A stretch of 34,516 nucleotides of DNA from a virus, in the IMG/VR virus record IMGVR_UViG_3300030943_000099, positions 1 through 34,516 of that record; one strand, written 5' to 3'. The notes under the pieces were generated by a model. That model was given only the letters and a program-made list of their open reading frames with translations, had not been told where the DNA came from and did no database searches. Each line of letters begins with the position of its first letter. Position 1 is the first letter of the stretch. This document shows positions 1 to 7,323 of the stretch, piece after piece. Made by a program: the position numbers and the translations under genes.

Positions 1-1
1 G

Positions 2-304
2 TCATAGAGAGAAGTCCTTAAACCGCTTCAGCAACTCAGTAATGGCATCCGTGGCTAAATACTCATCATAATGCCTTGGTAGCTGGTGGCTAGTAAGATG
101 ACTCGACCACTTCAAAGCATTTTCCACTTTCCAGACAAATGCCTCATTAGAGAGATAAGGTTCAATGAATTTGTCCTCATAGGAATTTATCTTAATGTTC
201 TGATAGATACACAGAGGGATAGGGGCTTGCTTAATCAGTTCCCTTATATCATCTCCTATGTGGCTGTCGAATTCTGTCACTGTTTTACTCACAAACTTAA
301 ACAT
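2..304 (-). CDS. hypothetical protein, 100 aa
   Basis: Unknown function. I set the start at the internal ATG at 304 rather than an in-frame ATG at 331, because a full AAGGAGG lies 6 nt upstream of it. The upstream ATG would lie further inside the neighbouring endonuclease gene. The protein is soluble, with no membrane segment or cysteine cluster, and has an aromatic/charged central part (FVWKVENALKW). It overlaps the end of the HNH/AP2 gene by 8 bp. It is the last gene of the leftward arm inside the window and ends with TGA at the window edge. No family recognised. Confidence 0.75.
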   Translation of the reverse strand: MFKFVSKTVTEFDSHIGDDIRELIKQAPIPLCIYQNIKINSYEDKFIEPYLSNEAFVWKVENALKWSSHLTSHQLPRHYDEYLATDAITELLKRFKDFSL

Positions 305-1064
305 TAGTAACCTCCTTATTATAAACACCATCTACGACACGCTCAGGGAAATTGAGCTTCGCCCCCAGACCTTTAAGCTCGAAGGCTTTGGCGTCATAAG
401 CAATAGCGGCGGCTTCGGCAGTAGGAAAGGATCCTAAGTATATGACTTTTCTATGGTCACATACATTAGCCTCATACCTAGTAGAATGCCGTTTCACCAC
501 ACCCCGATACATGCAGGTTGGAGTGTAGTGTCTAGCATTATACTCCTTTTCCACATCTACGTCAATATATAAACTCTTATCAAAATTTATACAACTAAAC
601 TCTCCAAAAAGATGTAAAGCAGTCACATCATATGCAAAGGCCGCTTCTTCTATAGAATCATAAGAACCCATGTCGTATGATTCCCTATTTTTCATTATAC
701 GAGCACACCATTTATCATTCTTCCACGAAACCCCTTTATACCCAGAGATGTTATTTCTGCCCTTTTTCTTATTCCACGCATTCTCTAGTATGGAACAAAC
801 TCTCAAATTGACTTTCTGGTTATTCAGTCCATTGTGGTCAATATGATCTATTACTGCTGAATTATTTCCTACCATGTTAGTAATAAATCTATGCAGAGAA
901 GTGGCTACTACTTTTCCACCAGTATACACCCATGTATACACCCATGTATAACAATACGGTGTATTTGCCTCTGGCACCCTAACATACCACTTTCTCTGCA
1001 AGACCCTTTCAGCATCGTCATCATCAATCTGTACTGCAAAGCCATTTAGTTGCATTTCTGTCAT
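297..1064 (-). CDS. HNH homing endonuclease with two AP2 DNA-binding domains
   Basis: A 255-aa free-standing homing endonuclease of the HNH_3/AP2 type. These nick or cut a phage allele lacking the gene and so spread it. Visible modules: an N-terminal segment (about residues 5-30, LNGFAVQIDDDDAERV) shared with the other HNH genes of this window; the HNH core, with LHR at 57-59 and DH at 73-74 followed by NN..NLR (about 81-88), all intact; then two AP2 domains at about 107-161 (SGYKGV...YDMGSYDS...) and 184-240 (MYRGV...YLGSFPTAEAA). Two AP2 copies are unusual here; the sister genes have one. The ATG at 1064 has AGGAG 8 nt upstream. It lies just downstream of the polymerase gene, the classic position for a gene that invades conserved replication genes. 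Confidence 0.93.
   Translation of the reverse strand: MTEMQLNGFAVQIDDDDAERVLQRKWYVRVPEANTPYCYTWVYTWVYTGGKVVATSLHRFITNMVGNNSAVIDHIDHNGLNNQKVNLRVCSILENAWNKKKGRNNISGYKGVSWKNDKWCARIMKNRESYDMGSYDSIEEAAFAYDVTALHLFGEFSCINFDKSLYIDVDVEKEYNARHYTPTCMYRGVVKRHSTRYEANVCDHRKVIYLGSFPTAEAAAIAYDAKAFELKGLGAKLNFPERVVDGVYNKEVTNV
923..950 (-). repeat. 12-bp tandem duplication inside the HNH/AP2 gene
   Basis: Two exact copies of TATACACCCATG (plus strand) followed by a partial third. In the protein this gives a duplicated WVYT just before the HNH core. The length keeps the reading frame, so the gene remains open. It looks like a recent slippage event. Confidence 0.85.
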
Positions 1065-1126
1065 TGTTTGGACTCCTAATATACAAACTTTACAGTCTTA
1101 TAGAAATAAACGCAATACCTCTCATA

Positions 1127-3700
1127 CTAGTTCCTAATATGCCCATTTTCATCCAAATAGCCCACTTCTTCCAGTGTACTCCAGTCTCCGTCAACCGCCC
1201 CGACCTCCTTAGCAATCTGCAGATTAACTGTGATCCATGGCCAATACTCCTTTACCTTCACTAAAAACCATTTAGATATAAGGGAATCCAATAATGCCTC
1301 TTCTTCGAGCGGGCATGCCCATTCTGCAGCGTCATGCACCTCTGCCCATGTATAGGCACCCATTCCCCGTTCTTCTACCTCTTCAACACATTTATTCATG
1401 GCCCATTGCATAACATGGTAGGCGTCACACTGCACAGAGCTATTAAAGGTGTTGTTACGTCGCATAGGAGCATAAAATCTAAATCCAGTGAATCCCTCAA
1501 GATACCCCCTCTTTTGATAGGATTTCCACTGCTCCTCTCGCCACGCTTGGTGCGTCTTAAATCGTTTATGCCAAAGAATATCATCTGCTACTCGTACACG
1601 CTCTTCAAATTGGGCAAATGTCTTTATACCCTGTTCAGCAAGATGGTCTATGAGTCCTTCTCTCTGTGCTAATTCCCAGCAGTCTGGAGCAGTTTGTTTA
1701 TAGTAAGATCCGTAAAAACTGGAAAAAACATAGGCACTCTTAATTCCAGAGCGAACTCTTTTTGTTACATCTTTTTCATCCAACATAAAGATATCTGCGG
1801 CGGATGATCGGTGCATGTCCTTTGTTGGGTCAGATGTAAACGTAATTAGATTTTTATCCCTACTATGACATGCATTTATCAAAACTTCCAAAGATTTGTA
1901 GTCATAGGCTAACAATTTATATCCCGGCTTTGGAAGAACTAGGGAGGTAATCATATTTTTAGCTTCCTCATCATGTTTAGGAAGATTATGTATATTAACG
2001 CTGCTACAACTACTTCTATATGTATCCGCACGATTCAGATAAAAGAAAGGGTGGATCATACCATCAATAGCCTCTACCTTGTACTGATGAATATACGTCC
2101 CAAGCAATTTCTTGTATTTACGCTGGGTAAGAATTAAATCTACCAGAGGACAATTCACTTTCTCCAATGCCTCTGCATCTACAGAAGGCTTTCCACTATC
2201 AGTGAGGAATGGAGGTTTGAGTTTAAGTACCCCATAAAGAAGATGACTAAGCTGGGGGCCAGAATTAAAGTTGAACACATCCTCGCCATCCCACTGTGCT
2301 ACTTCGGGGGAATTCTTGATAGCATCCTCTGCTGCTTTAATCTTACCTTCCATTTCTATAACTACTTCATTATACTTTTTCTCATTCAGGTAGAATCCAT
2401 TATGCTGAGTCTTGGTGAGGGTAACTGTACTTTCCATGAGAAATTCCATTCCCTTCATCTGGTGTTCAGAGAGATTCTGAATCTGACGGGGCACAAGGAG
2501 AGCTGTAAAGAGAGAGTCCATAGCATTATACAGGAGTAGTTCTTCTATAGGAGCCTCATTGATAGTATTAAAAGCATTATCCCCATATATCTCTACCTCT
2601 TCCTTAGTTCCCTTGAGGTATGGATCTGCAGAGGCGTCATATCCTATAATACCAAATTCCTTATATGTACACCATTTCAAACCAGTCGGACTCTGGTTAT
2701 AGACGCAATGCTGCCCCAACATAGTATCCCAATACCAATTATTCATCCAATAACCACAAAGCTCTCTTGTCCAAAGACCTTCATAGGCAATGTTATGGGC
2801 AATTTTCTTAACGTCAGAAAGCATAAGCCGCTTAAATGCTCGTCTAAATGTATCATCGCTAAAAAATGGGAAAGAATATGATACCTTACCATTAGACAGA
2901 GAAACACACTTAATAAACGCCCCTTTACGAAAGGCTTTTAGGCTGTTTGTTTCATAATCGAAGGACACTGATTCCCACGACATAGCTTCGTCTATCCAAT
3001 CAAGGGCTACATCTATATCCTGAGTAGTTTTACACATAGAGGCATAATCAACAATCTTAACGGGTTCAAGACCAAATGCCTGTGACATATCCTTCTTCCA
3101 GCGTTTGAATACCGCTTCATCTCTCTGGTAAAAAGGTTTTGAGAGTTTTCCATCTGAATAGGCATAAGCGTCAAGCATATCCTGCACAGACCATGTAGGT
3201 ACTAGCCACATACCAAGTTCCTGATCTGGCACACAGGTTCCGTAGAAATCTTTGGCTGGAGTCCCCGTCAACCGCCCTGAAATCCTCGGTGCTATCATAT
3301 AGTTAAACGGCACTTCCCCCAGCAGTACAACTGCATTGGGTTCTAGTCTTTCGATAATCCTGTCAAGTCTCTTCCTACAAGCCTTCAGCTCTGCCGTACC
3401 GGGCCTTCTGTCTCTTGGAGGGCGGCACCCACATACGACCGTGTAAAAACAATCCTCATAGAAGTCTAGCCCAATCTCCTCAAGAGCACTCTCAAGGAAC
3501 ACAGCCTCATCCCCATAGCCTAATTCGCCTTTGAGATCTTCCCGTGAGGTGGGCTGTGAACCAATAATGAGAACATTCTTTTTGCCCTTGCCTATGAACT
3601 TGAGCTTAGGAGATTTGCATACTGCTGACAGACCACAGGCTTCGCAGTCTGGCTCATTGGATTCAACTTTGGTGGTGTAGAACTTCTTGGATTTAGCCAT
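1127..3700 (-). CDS. family A DNA polymerase with N-terminal uracil-glycosylase-like domain
   Basis: The 857-aa replicative polymerase of the phage. Residues about 15-205 match family 4 uracil-DNA glycosylases: C19xxC22, then GCRPPRDRRP with C92 and C108, the four Fe-S cysteines with the expected C-x15-C spacing. The glycosylase motif GEAPG reads GSQPT, and the usual HP(S/A) motif reads PTWSVQ, so glycosylase activity is doubtful. A 3'-5' exonuclease follows (D248-Y-E250; AHNIAYE; YNAMD). Then comes the PolA domain: motif A (AYDYKSLEV), motif B (RSGIKSAYVFSSFYG) and motif C (EVHDAAEW, where the usual HDE reads HDA). A UDG-like domain at the N terminus of phage polymerase is known from SPO1. 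Start ATG overlaps the upstream stop (TAATG) with GAGGAAG before it. Confidence 0.95.
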   Translation of the reverse strand: MAKSKKFYTTKVESNEPDCEACGLSAVCKSPKLKFIGKGKKNVLIIGSQPTSREDLKGELGYGDEAVFLESALEEIGLDFYEDCFYTVVCGCRPPRDRRPGTAELKACRKRLDRIIERLEPNAVVLLGEVPFNYMIAPRISGRLTGTPAKDFYGTCVPDQELGMWLVPTWSVQDMLDAYAYSDGKLSKPFYQRDEAVFKRWKKDMSQAFGLEPVKIVDYASMCKTTQDIDVALDWIDEAMSWESVSFDYETNSLKAFRKGAFIKCVSLSNGKVSYSFPFFSDDTFRRAFKRLMLSDVKKIAHNIAYEGLWTRELCGYWMNNWYWDTMLGQHCVYNQSPTGLKWCTYKEFGIIGYDASADPYLKGTKEEVEIYGDNAFNTINEAPIEELLLYNAMDSLFTALLVPRQIQNLSEHQMKGMEFLMESTVTLTKTQHNGFYLNEKKYNEVVIEMEGKIKAAEDAIKNSPEVAQWDGEDVFNFNSGPQLSHLLYGVLKLKPPFLTDSGKPSVDAEALEKVNCPLVDLILTQRKYKKLLGTYIHQYKVEAIDGMIHPFFYLNRADTYRSSCSSVNIHNLPKHDEEAKNMITSLVLPKPGYKLLAYDYKSLEVLINACHSRDKNLITFTSDPTKDMHRSSAADIFMLDEKDVTKRVRSGIKSAYVFSSFYGSYYKQTAPDCWELAQREGLIDHLAEQGIKTFAQFEERVRVADDILWHKRFKTHQAWREEQWKSYQKRGYLEGFTGFRFYAPMRRNNTFNSSVQCDAYHVMQWAMNKCVEEVEERGMGAYTWAEVHDAAEWACPLEEEALLDSLISKWFLVKVKEYWPWITVNLQIAKEVGAVDGDWSTLEEVGYLDENGHIRN

Positions 3701-3873
3701 TATACTTCCTCTGATCCAATTATGGTAATATTTTCTTTCTTACACCAAGCCTCAAATGACATGATTCTAAGAGAGTAACCACAACAAACATAGTATTCCT
3801 CTGCCATCTCATTGGTCATCCAGTTCTCAAACGAAATAGGAATTCTGTCTAGTTCTATAATAGTCTTTATCAT
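3700..3873 (-). CDS. hypothetical protein, 57 aa
   Basis: Small protein directly upstream of and overlapping the polymerase start by 1 bp (TAATG), so the two are probably translationally coupled. The ATG at 3873 is preferred over 3900 because AAGGGGGG ends 7 nt before it. The sequence is mixed, with a CC pair and aromatic residues (EEYYVCCGY), and no recognisable domain. It is the first gene after the promoter at 3921-3949. Confidence 0.7.
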   Translation of the reverse strand: MIKTIIELDRIPISFENWMTNEMAEEYYVCCGYSLRIMSFEAWCKKENITIIGSEEV

Positions 3874-3920
3874 ATCAATGCCCCCCTTAAAAATAAACAC
3901 CCCATTTCTGGGATGCTTAT

Positions 3921-3949
3921 ATCATAACACAGATTAGAAACTTTGTCTA
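3921..3949 (-). promoter_or_regulatory. sigma70-type promoter, leftward, for the polymerase unit
   Basis: On the minus strand TAGACA, a 17-bp spacer and TATGAT, overlapping the 3' end of the gene ending at 3947. The expected transcript start is near 3914. Its leader contains CCCA-GAAA-TGGG, a short GNRA-capped hairpin, before the ribosome site of the 57-aa gene. Confidence 0.7.
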
Positions 3950-4258
3950 GTGGGTATGAAGTCCTCCGACTATATATGTAGAATCATCGTATTCCACTTT
4001 ATTTACAGTAAGAAACTTTTCTAGTTCACATAGTTTATCTGCTAACGCCGCTCTGTTTGGAACCTCACTCAAAACAATGGCGTACGTATAAGGATCTCCA
4101 CTGTAACCCTCATCCCCCCAGTAGGTAAATCCAAACGGAGTGTCCTTGAGTAGTTCATCTAAGAACTCTTCTATTTCATAATCCTCATCTCCGTTCCAAC
4201 TACAGGGAAATCTGACTTCATATCCTAACCCGAAGTTAGCATCGTAATCTACACCCAT
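3947..4258 (-). CDS. hypothetical protein, 103 aa
   Basis: Acidic protein with an aromatic/glycine-rich middle (FGFTYWGDEGYSGDPYTY) and a C-terminal VGGLHTH. No family recognised. The ATG at 4258 has GAGGAG 7 nt upstream, and that ribosome site lies over the stop of the preceding TTG-started gene. Confidence 0.75.
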   Translation of the reverse strand: MGVDYDANFGLGYEVRFPCSWNGDEDYEIEEFLDELLKDTPFGFTYWGDEGYSGDPYTYAIVLSEVPNRAALADKLCELEKFLTVNKVEYDDSTYIVGGLHTH

Positions 4259-4261
4259 CTT

Positions 4262-4435
4262 CTACTCCTCTGCCTTCACATAACCGTTTTCCTCAGCCCA
4301 TTCTGCAAGAGATTCTTTAGGGAAGACATCCTCAGCAGCCATATTACACTGAATCCAATCTATAGCACTGTCCAGAAGGTTGTCTACATCAATAATACCC
4401 TTCACAAATTTCTGGTTCTCATTACTACTAGGCAA
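4262..4435 (-). CDS. hypothetical protein, 57 aa, TTG start
   Basis: Short gene in the gap between the thioredoxin-like gene and the 103-aa gene. It begins with TTG, 6 nt after AAGGAG; that AAGGAG is itself the last codons of the thioredoxin-like gene (KE, stop). It reads MPSSNENQKFVKGIIDVDNL and ends ...WAEENGYVKAEE. The composition is acidic and soluble. The ribosome site, good spacing and exact fit between neighbours argue that it is real. Function unknown. Confidence 0.65.
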   Translation of the reverse strand: MPSSNENQKFVKGIIDVDNLLDSAIDWIQCNMAAEDVFPKESLAEWAEENGYVKAEE

Positions 4436-4438
4436 CTA

Positions 4439-4681
4439 CTACTCCTTCATAAAGGCTACTACATCAGCCCTGCTGTGTCCCCCAGCGATTCTGGCTACCT
4501 CATGACCGTCTTGGTACTTGATAATAACAGGAACCGACTGAATATTAAGCAGGATAAGTTCTTCTTCCCCGACCTCATCCAACAGAATAAACTCTGTATC
4601 TGGCGCTATTTCCTTCACCATAGGCTTCATGATCTTGCAGTTACCACACCAGCTCGTGCTGTAGAATTTGTATGTAGTCAC
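4439..4681 (-). CDS. thioredoxin/glutaredoxin-like protein, 80 aa
   Basis: A small thiol-disulfide oxidoreductase. Residues 1-30 give a beta strand (TTYKFYSTSW), then the active site WCGNC with a following IMKP. The cis-proline motif SVPVII and a GGHSRADV C-terminal helix complete a thioredoxin fold without the extra N-terminal helix. The length of 80 aa is typical of phage NrdH/glutaredoxin-size proteins. Such proteins reduce ribonucleotide reductase or serve as polymerase partners, but no ribonucleotide reductase is in the window, so the partner is unknown. The start overlaps the upstream stop (ATGA). Confidence 0.88.
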   Translation of the reverse strand: MTTYKFYSTSWCGNCKIMKPMVKEIAPDTEFILLDEVGEEELILLNIQSVPVIIKYQDGHEVARIAGGHSRADVVAFMKE

Positions 4682-5106
4682 TTAGACACCTTCTGGAATA
4701 TATCTTCTGCCCAATTTTCTGCATACTCGTCCACAAAATTATCATTGCCTTCTTTATAGATGCAAGTACCTGTCTTAGGGCTTACAAATCTAACTACAGT
4801 AGTTCCTCGCTCATCTTTAGCTACTCCAGTATAAGGATACTTCTTTTCCTCTACGGAAGTTTTCTCCTCATCACAGCCGTTGCATTCTGAGCAAACCAGA
4901 TCCTGATGAAATTCTTCAAGTACATCAACCATCTCTGCAGGGGTAGCAAAGAACTTATACCCAAGTCCCTGAAGCTGCTCCAGAAACACCTCTACAAGAT
5001 GAGGCCATGCTGTGTCTTCTGCAAAGGCTTCATCTGTAACAATACGAGTACTTACACCATGTTTGTCAACTACAGTAATAACAACTCGTTCGTTTTCTTC
5101 ATTCAT
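4678..5106 (-). CDS. hypothetical protein with C-x2-C-x2-C cluster, 142 aa
   Basis: The start is placed at the ATG at 5106, with AAGGAG 7 nt upstream. The longer reading frame upstream is only the shadow of the next gene. The protein is strongly acidic. A mid segment has CSECNGCDEEK (three closely spaced cysteines, possible metal site), followed by a beta-rich part (RGTTVVRFVSPKTGTCIYKEG). It overlaps the thioredoxin-like gene by 4 bp. No family recognised. Confidence 0.72.
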   Translation of the reverse strand: MNEENERVVITVVDKHGVSTRIVTDEAFAEDTAWPHLVEVFLEQLQGLGYKFFATPAEMVDVLEEFHQDLVCSECNGCDEEKTSVEEKKYPYTGVAKDERGTTVVRFVSPKTGTCIYKEGNDNFVDEYAENWAEDIFQKVSK

Positions 5107-5284
5107 CTTTTGTCTCCTTCTTTTCCAGTATCTTAATGCCACCATAGGTTTCTTTAGAGACGAAATCTGGTGACTCCCCAAACTCTTCCAGATAGCGACT
5201 CGCCGCTTCTTTAGCGTCTTCACAGACAGCATAAGCCTCCCGGTGGTCGTCGCTGTACATTCTCATACTGTAGATATTATTCAC
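5099..5284 (-). CDS. hypothetical protein, 61 aa, GTG start
   Basis: Starts with GTG, overlapping the upstream stop (GTGA), with AAGGA 6 nt before it; an ATG at codon 7 is the alternative. The sequence reads like a small alpha/beta protein (AYAVCEDAKEAASRYLEEFGESP). It overlaps the next start by 8 bp. No known family. Confidence 0.65.
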   Translation of the reverse strand: MNNIYSMRMYSDDHREAYAVCEDAKEAASRYLEEFGESPDFVSKETYGGIKILEKKETKDE

Positions 5285-5559
5285 TCTACGTCCTTCCCAC
5301 GGCAGACGAGCCGAACAATAGTAAGGGTATCATTAAGTGTGTCTACCTTACCTTCCTGCTCTTCCTTATACTCTTTGTATGCTTTCTTCAGAGATCCTAC
5401 AATCTCTTTCTGCTCACCCTTATCAGCAGACATAGATGACGCAAGCCGGTTAATTGCCTCTGTCTTAGCACTTGTATTCTCGCTGTTCATAGTATCGTAT
5501 TCAAGCATCAACTTAAATACATCCTTAATTTCCTTACCTCTCTGTTCGTCAATCTGCAT
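5281..5559 (-). CDS. hypothetical helical protein, 92 aa
   Basis: Almost entirely helical and charged, with a lysine/glutamate-rich C-terminal half (KKAYKEYKEEQEGKV) and an earlier NRLASSMSADKGEQK. The layout (a helix with RLA, then a flexible link, then K..YK..YK) loosely recalls small phage double-strand-DNA-binding proteins, but this is a weak guess. Strong ribosome site AAGGAGG, 7 nt from the ATG. Confidence 0.75.
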   Translation of the reverse strand: MQIDEQRGKEIKDVFKLMLEYDTMNSENTSAKTEAINRLASSMSADKGEQKEIVGSLKKAYKEYKEEQEGKVDTLNDTLTIVRLVCRGKDVE

Positions 5560-5589
5560 TCGTAGCCTCCTTAAAATATAATAAAAGGT

Positions 5590-5889
5590 CTATACGCCTT
5601 CTACTTCTTTACCCACACAAACAGTAGCACTTTTCTTAATAAATACAACAGCTTCTTCTACTGTAAGTTCAGGAAACTCTCTGATATCAAACCCACCAGA
5701 TACAAGCCAGAACTCATTATGGGAATCTTTATAACCTGTTTCTGTATCCCTTATGTCTCCGTCTCCCCAGCCTGTGAGCCTATTGAGAATAGTAATTCTG
5801 CCTAATTCTGTGTAGGCTGAGTATAGTCGATCCCCGCCTTCTTCTGTACCACTCAGACAGGTCTTAAATACCAAATCTTTTACTTGCAT
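5590..5889 (-). CDS. hypothetical protein, 99 aa
   Basis: Begins one base after the end of the helicase gene, with GGAGGGGG in the helicase's last codons as ribosome site. The sequence is alpha/beta, with an aromatic FWLVSGGFDIREFPELTVEEA segment. No recognised family. Co-transcription with the helicase is implied by the abutting ends. Confidence 0.72.
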   Translation of the reverse strand: MQVKDLVFKTCLSGTEEGGDRLYSAYTELGRITILNRLTGWGDGDIRDTETGYKDSHNEFWLVSGGFDIREFPELTVEEAVVFIKKSATVCVGKEVEGV

Positions 5890-5890
5890 A

Positions 5891-7309
5891 TTACACCCCC
5901 TCCACCCTACCAGCTAGTTTACTTGCCACATGAAACAAACCACAATCGAGACACTGTAGGACGACACACGATTCCCACGTTTCTGCCTTACTTCTTCCTA
6001 CGAGTCGCTTCATTTTTATATAGTCATTTTGCCTTTCGACATCAGATGCCCACATACCGACAAGAAGACTGACATGACTTTTCTTGCGCTGATCTTCTGA
6101 AATAGAGTCTAGTGTTATTTCTTTCCCTTCATTAGATCCGTCTTTAGAATTGCTCTGGGATACAGTGTGAATATGTATGTTTCTCTCAAGAGAAACCTTC
6201 CTCGCAAAACTCCAAATGTCATTCAAACGATGTCGAAATTCTGTTTCTTTACTCGCCATCAGATCTAAATAGTCAACAATCAGGACGCTAGGTTCAAAGC
6301 CATCAAAGTACCTAAGATTATCAAGAACTGACTCGATCTGAGGCCACCCAGTTGCATAGGCAGGCATAGAGATGAGCCTAATATCCCCTGTCTTGTAACG
6401 CATTCGCATAGTATTCATAAGAGAGGTTGTGTTTGTAAAGGACACCCCCTGCTTATTGACAATTTTATGATCTATACGATATGACACGTTAGCATCGTCT
6501 TCACTCTCTGTAAGCTCTTTATCAGGACGGAAGAATGGAACTGACACAGGGCCTGTTACAAAGGGGGCATTTATCAGACCACGCCAGTACCTCTGCTGCA
6601 ATTCAACGTCTCGCATTTCAAGATTTACGACTAATACTTTTTGTCCCGCTGCCATCGCACTTTCGGCAAAGAATTGGCACTCCCACGACTTACCTGCCTT
6701 GCTGGTGGACAAGGTAGCGGAAAGCTCCCCCCTGCATATATTGCCATATATTTTTCCTATGTCTCCCGGCATGGTAAACAAAGGCTCCAATACCTCGTCA
6801 GAGAAGGAAGACTCGAAGGTACTGAGATCATTCATCAGAGATACTCCCTGAGACTCAGGTATAGCCTTCTGAGTGAAATTTGCAATAAGGGATTCTGCCT
6901 TAGCCACATCCCCCGCTGCCCGAGCAGTCATAACCTTTTCCTGCAATACAGCAAGGTTATTGTCTCTGATGTATTTCTCGCAGTCCTTAATATGAAAGTC
7001 AATATTCTCGTAGTTACTCTCCGCACATTCCTCAGCTACGGATTCAAGGAGCTTGGAGATAGATGTTGTAACTTCCTCATCCCTAATCGAGGGTTTCTTC
7101 TGCTCGAATATCTCCTGTATGTTCCCCTGAGGTACATCAGCATAAGTTTCCCAATAAGTCTGAATCCAAGGCAGAATGATTCTGGCGTAATTTGTCTTTA
7201 CTCCATTCTTATCAAGAATAGGCAATAGTTTCTGCGCCGCTATCTTATTAGTAATGAGAAGAATCAGTAATTTTCGTTCAACTCCCAAGTCTACATTTTC
7301 AACCTTCAA
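5891..7309 (-). CDS. DnaB-like replicative helicase, TTG start
   Basis: A 472-aa hexameric helicase of the DnaB/RecA superfamily (SF4). The N-terminal helical part (1-160) fits the primase-interacting domain. The ATPase core has Walker A at about 201-208 (STSKAGKS, lacking the usual leading glycine), a glutamate-bearing strand VVNLEM near 228, Walker B SVLIVDYLDL (341-350) and the sensor SQSN (384-387). It unwinds the fork together with the polymerase and primase encoded in the same arm. The start is TTG at 7309, 7 nt after AAGGAG and 14 nt after the previous stop; no better start exists. Slightly longer than E. coli DnaB. Confidence 0.92.
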   Translation of the reverse strand: MKVENVDLGVERKLLILLITNKIAAQKLLPILDKNGVKTNYARIILPWIQTYWETYADVPQGNIQEIFEQKKPSIRDEEVTTSISKLLESVAEECAESNYENIDFHIKDCEKYIRDNNLAVLQEKVMTARAAGDVAKAESLIANFTQKAIPESQGVSLMNDLSTFESSFSDEVLEPLFTMPGDIGKIYGNICRGELSATLSTSKAGKSWECQFFAESAMAAGQKVLVVNLEMRDVELQQRYWRGLINAPFVTGPVSVPFFRPDKELTESEDDANVSYRIDHKIVNKQGVSFTNTTSLMNTMRMRYKTGDIRLISMPAYATGWPQIESVLDNLRYFDGFEPSVLIVDYLDLMASKETEFRHRLNDIWSFARKVSLERNIHIHTVSQSNSKDGSNEGKEITLDSISEDQRKKSHVSLLVGMWASDVERQNDYIKMKRLVGRSKAETWESCVVLQCLDCGLFHVASKLAGRVEGV

Positions 7310-7323
7310 CAGTATGCTCCTTT

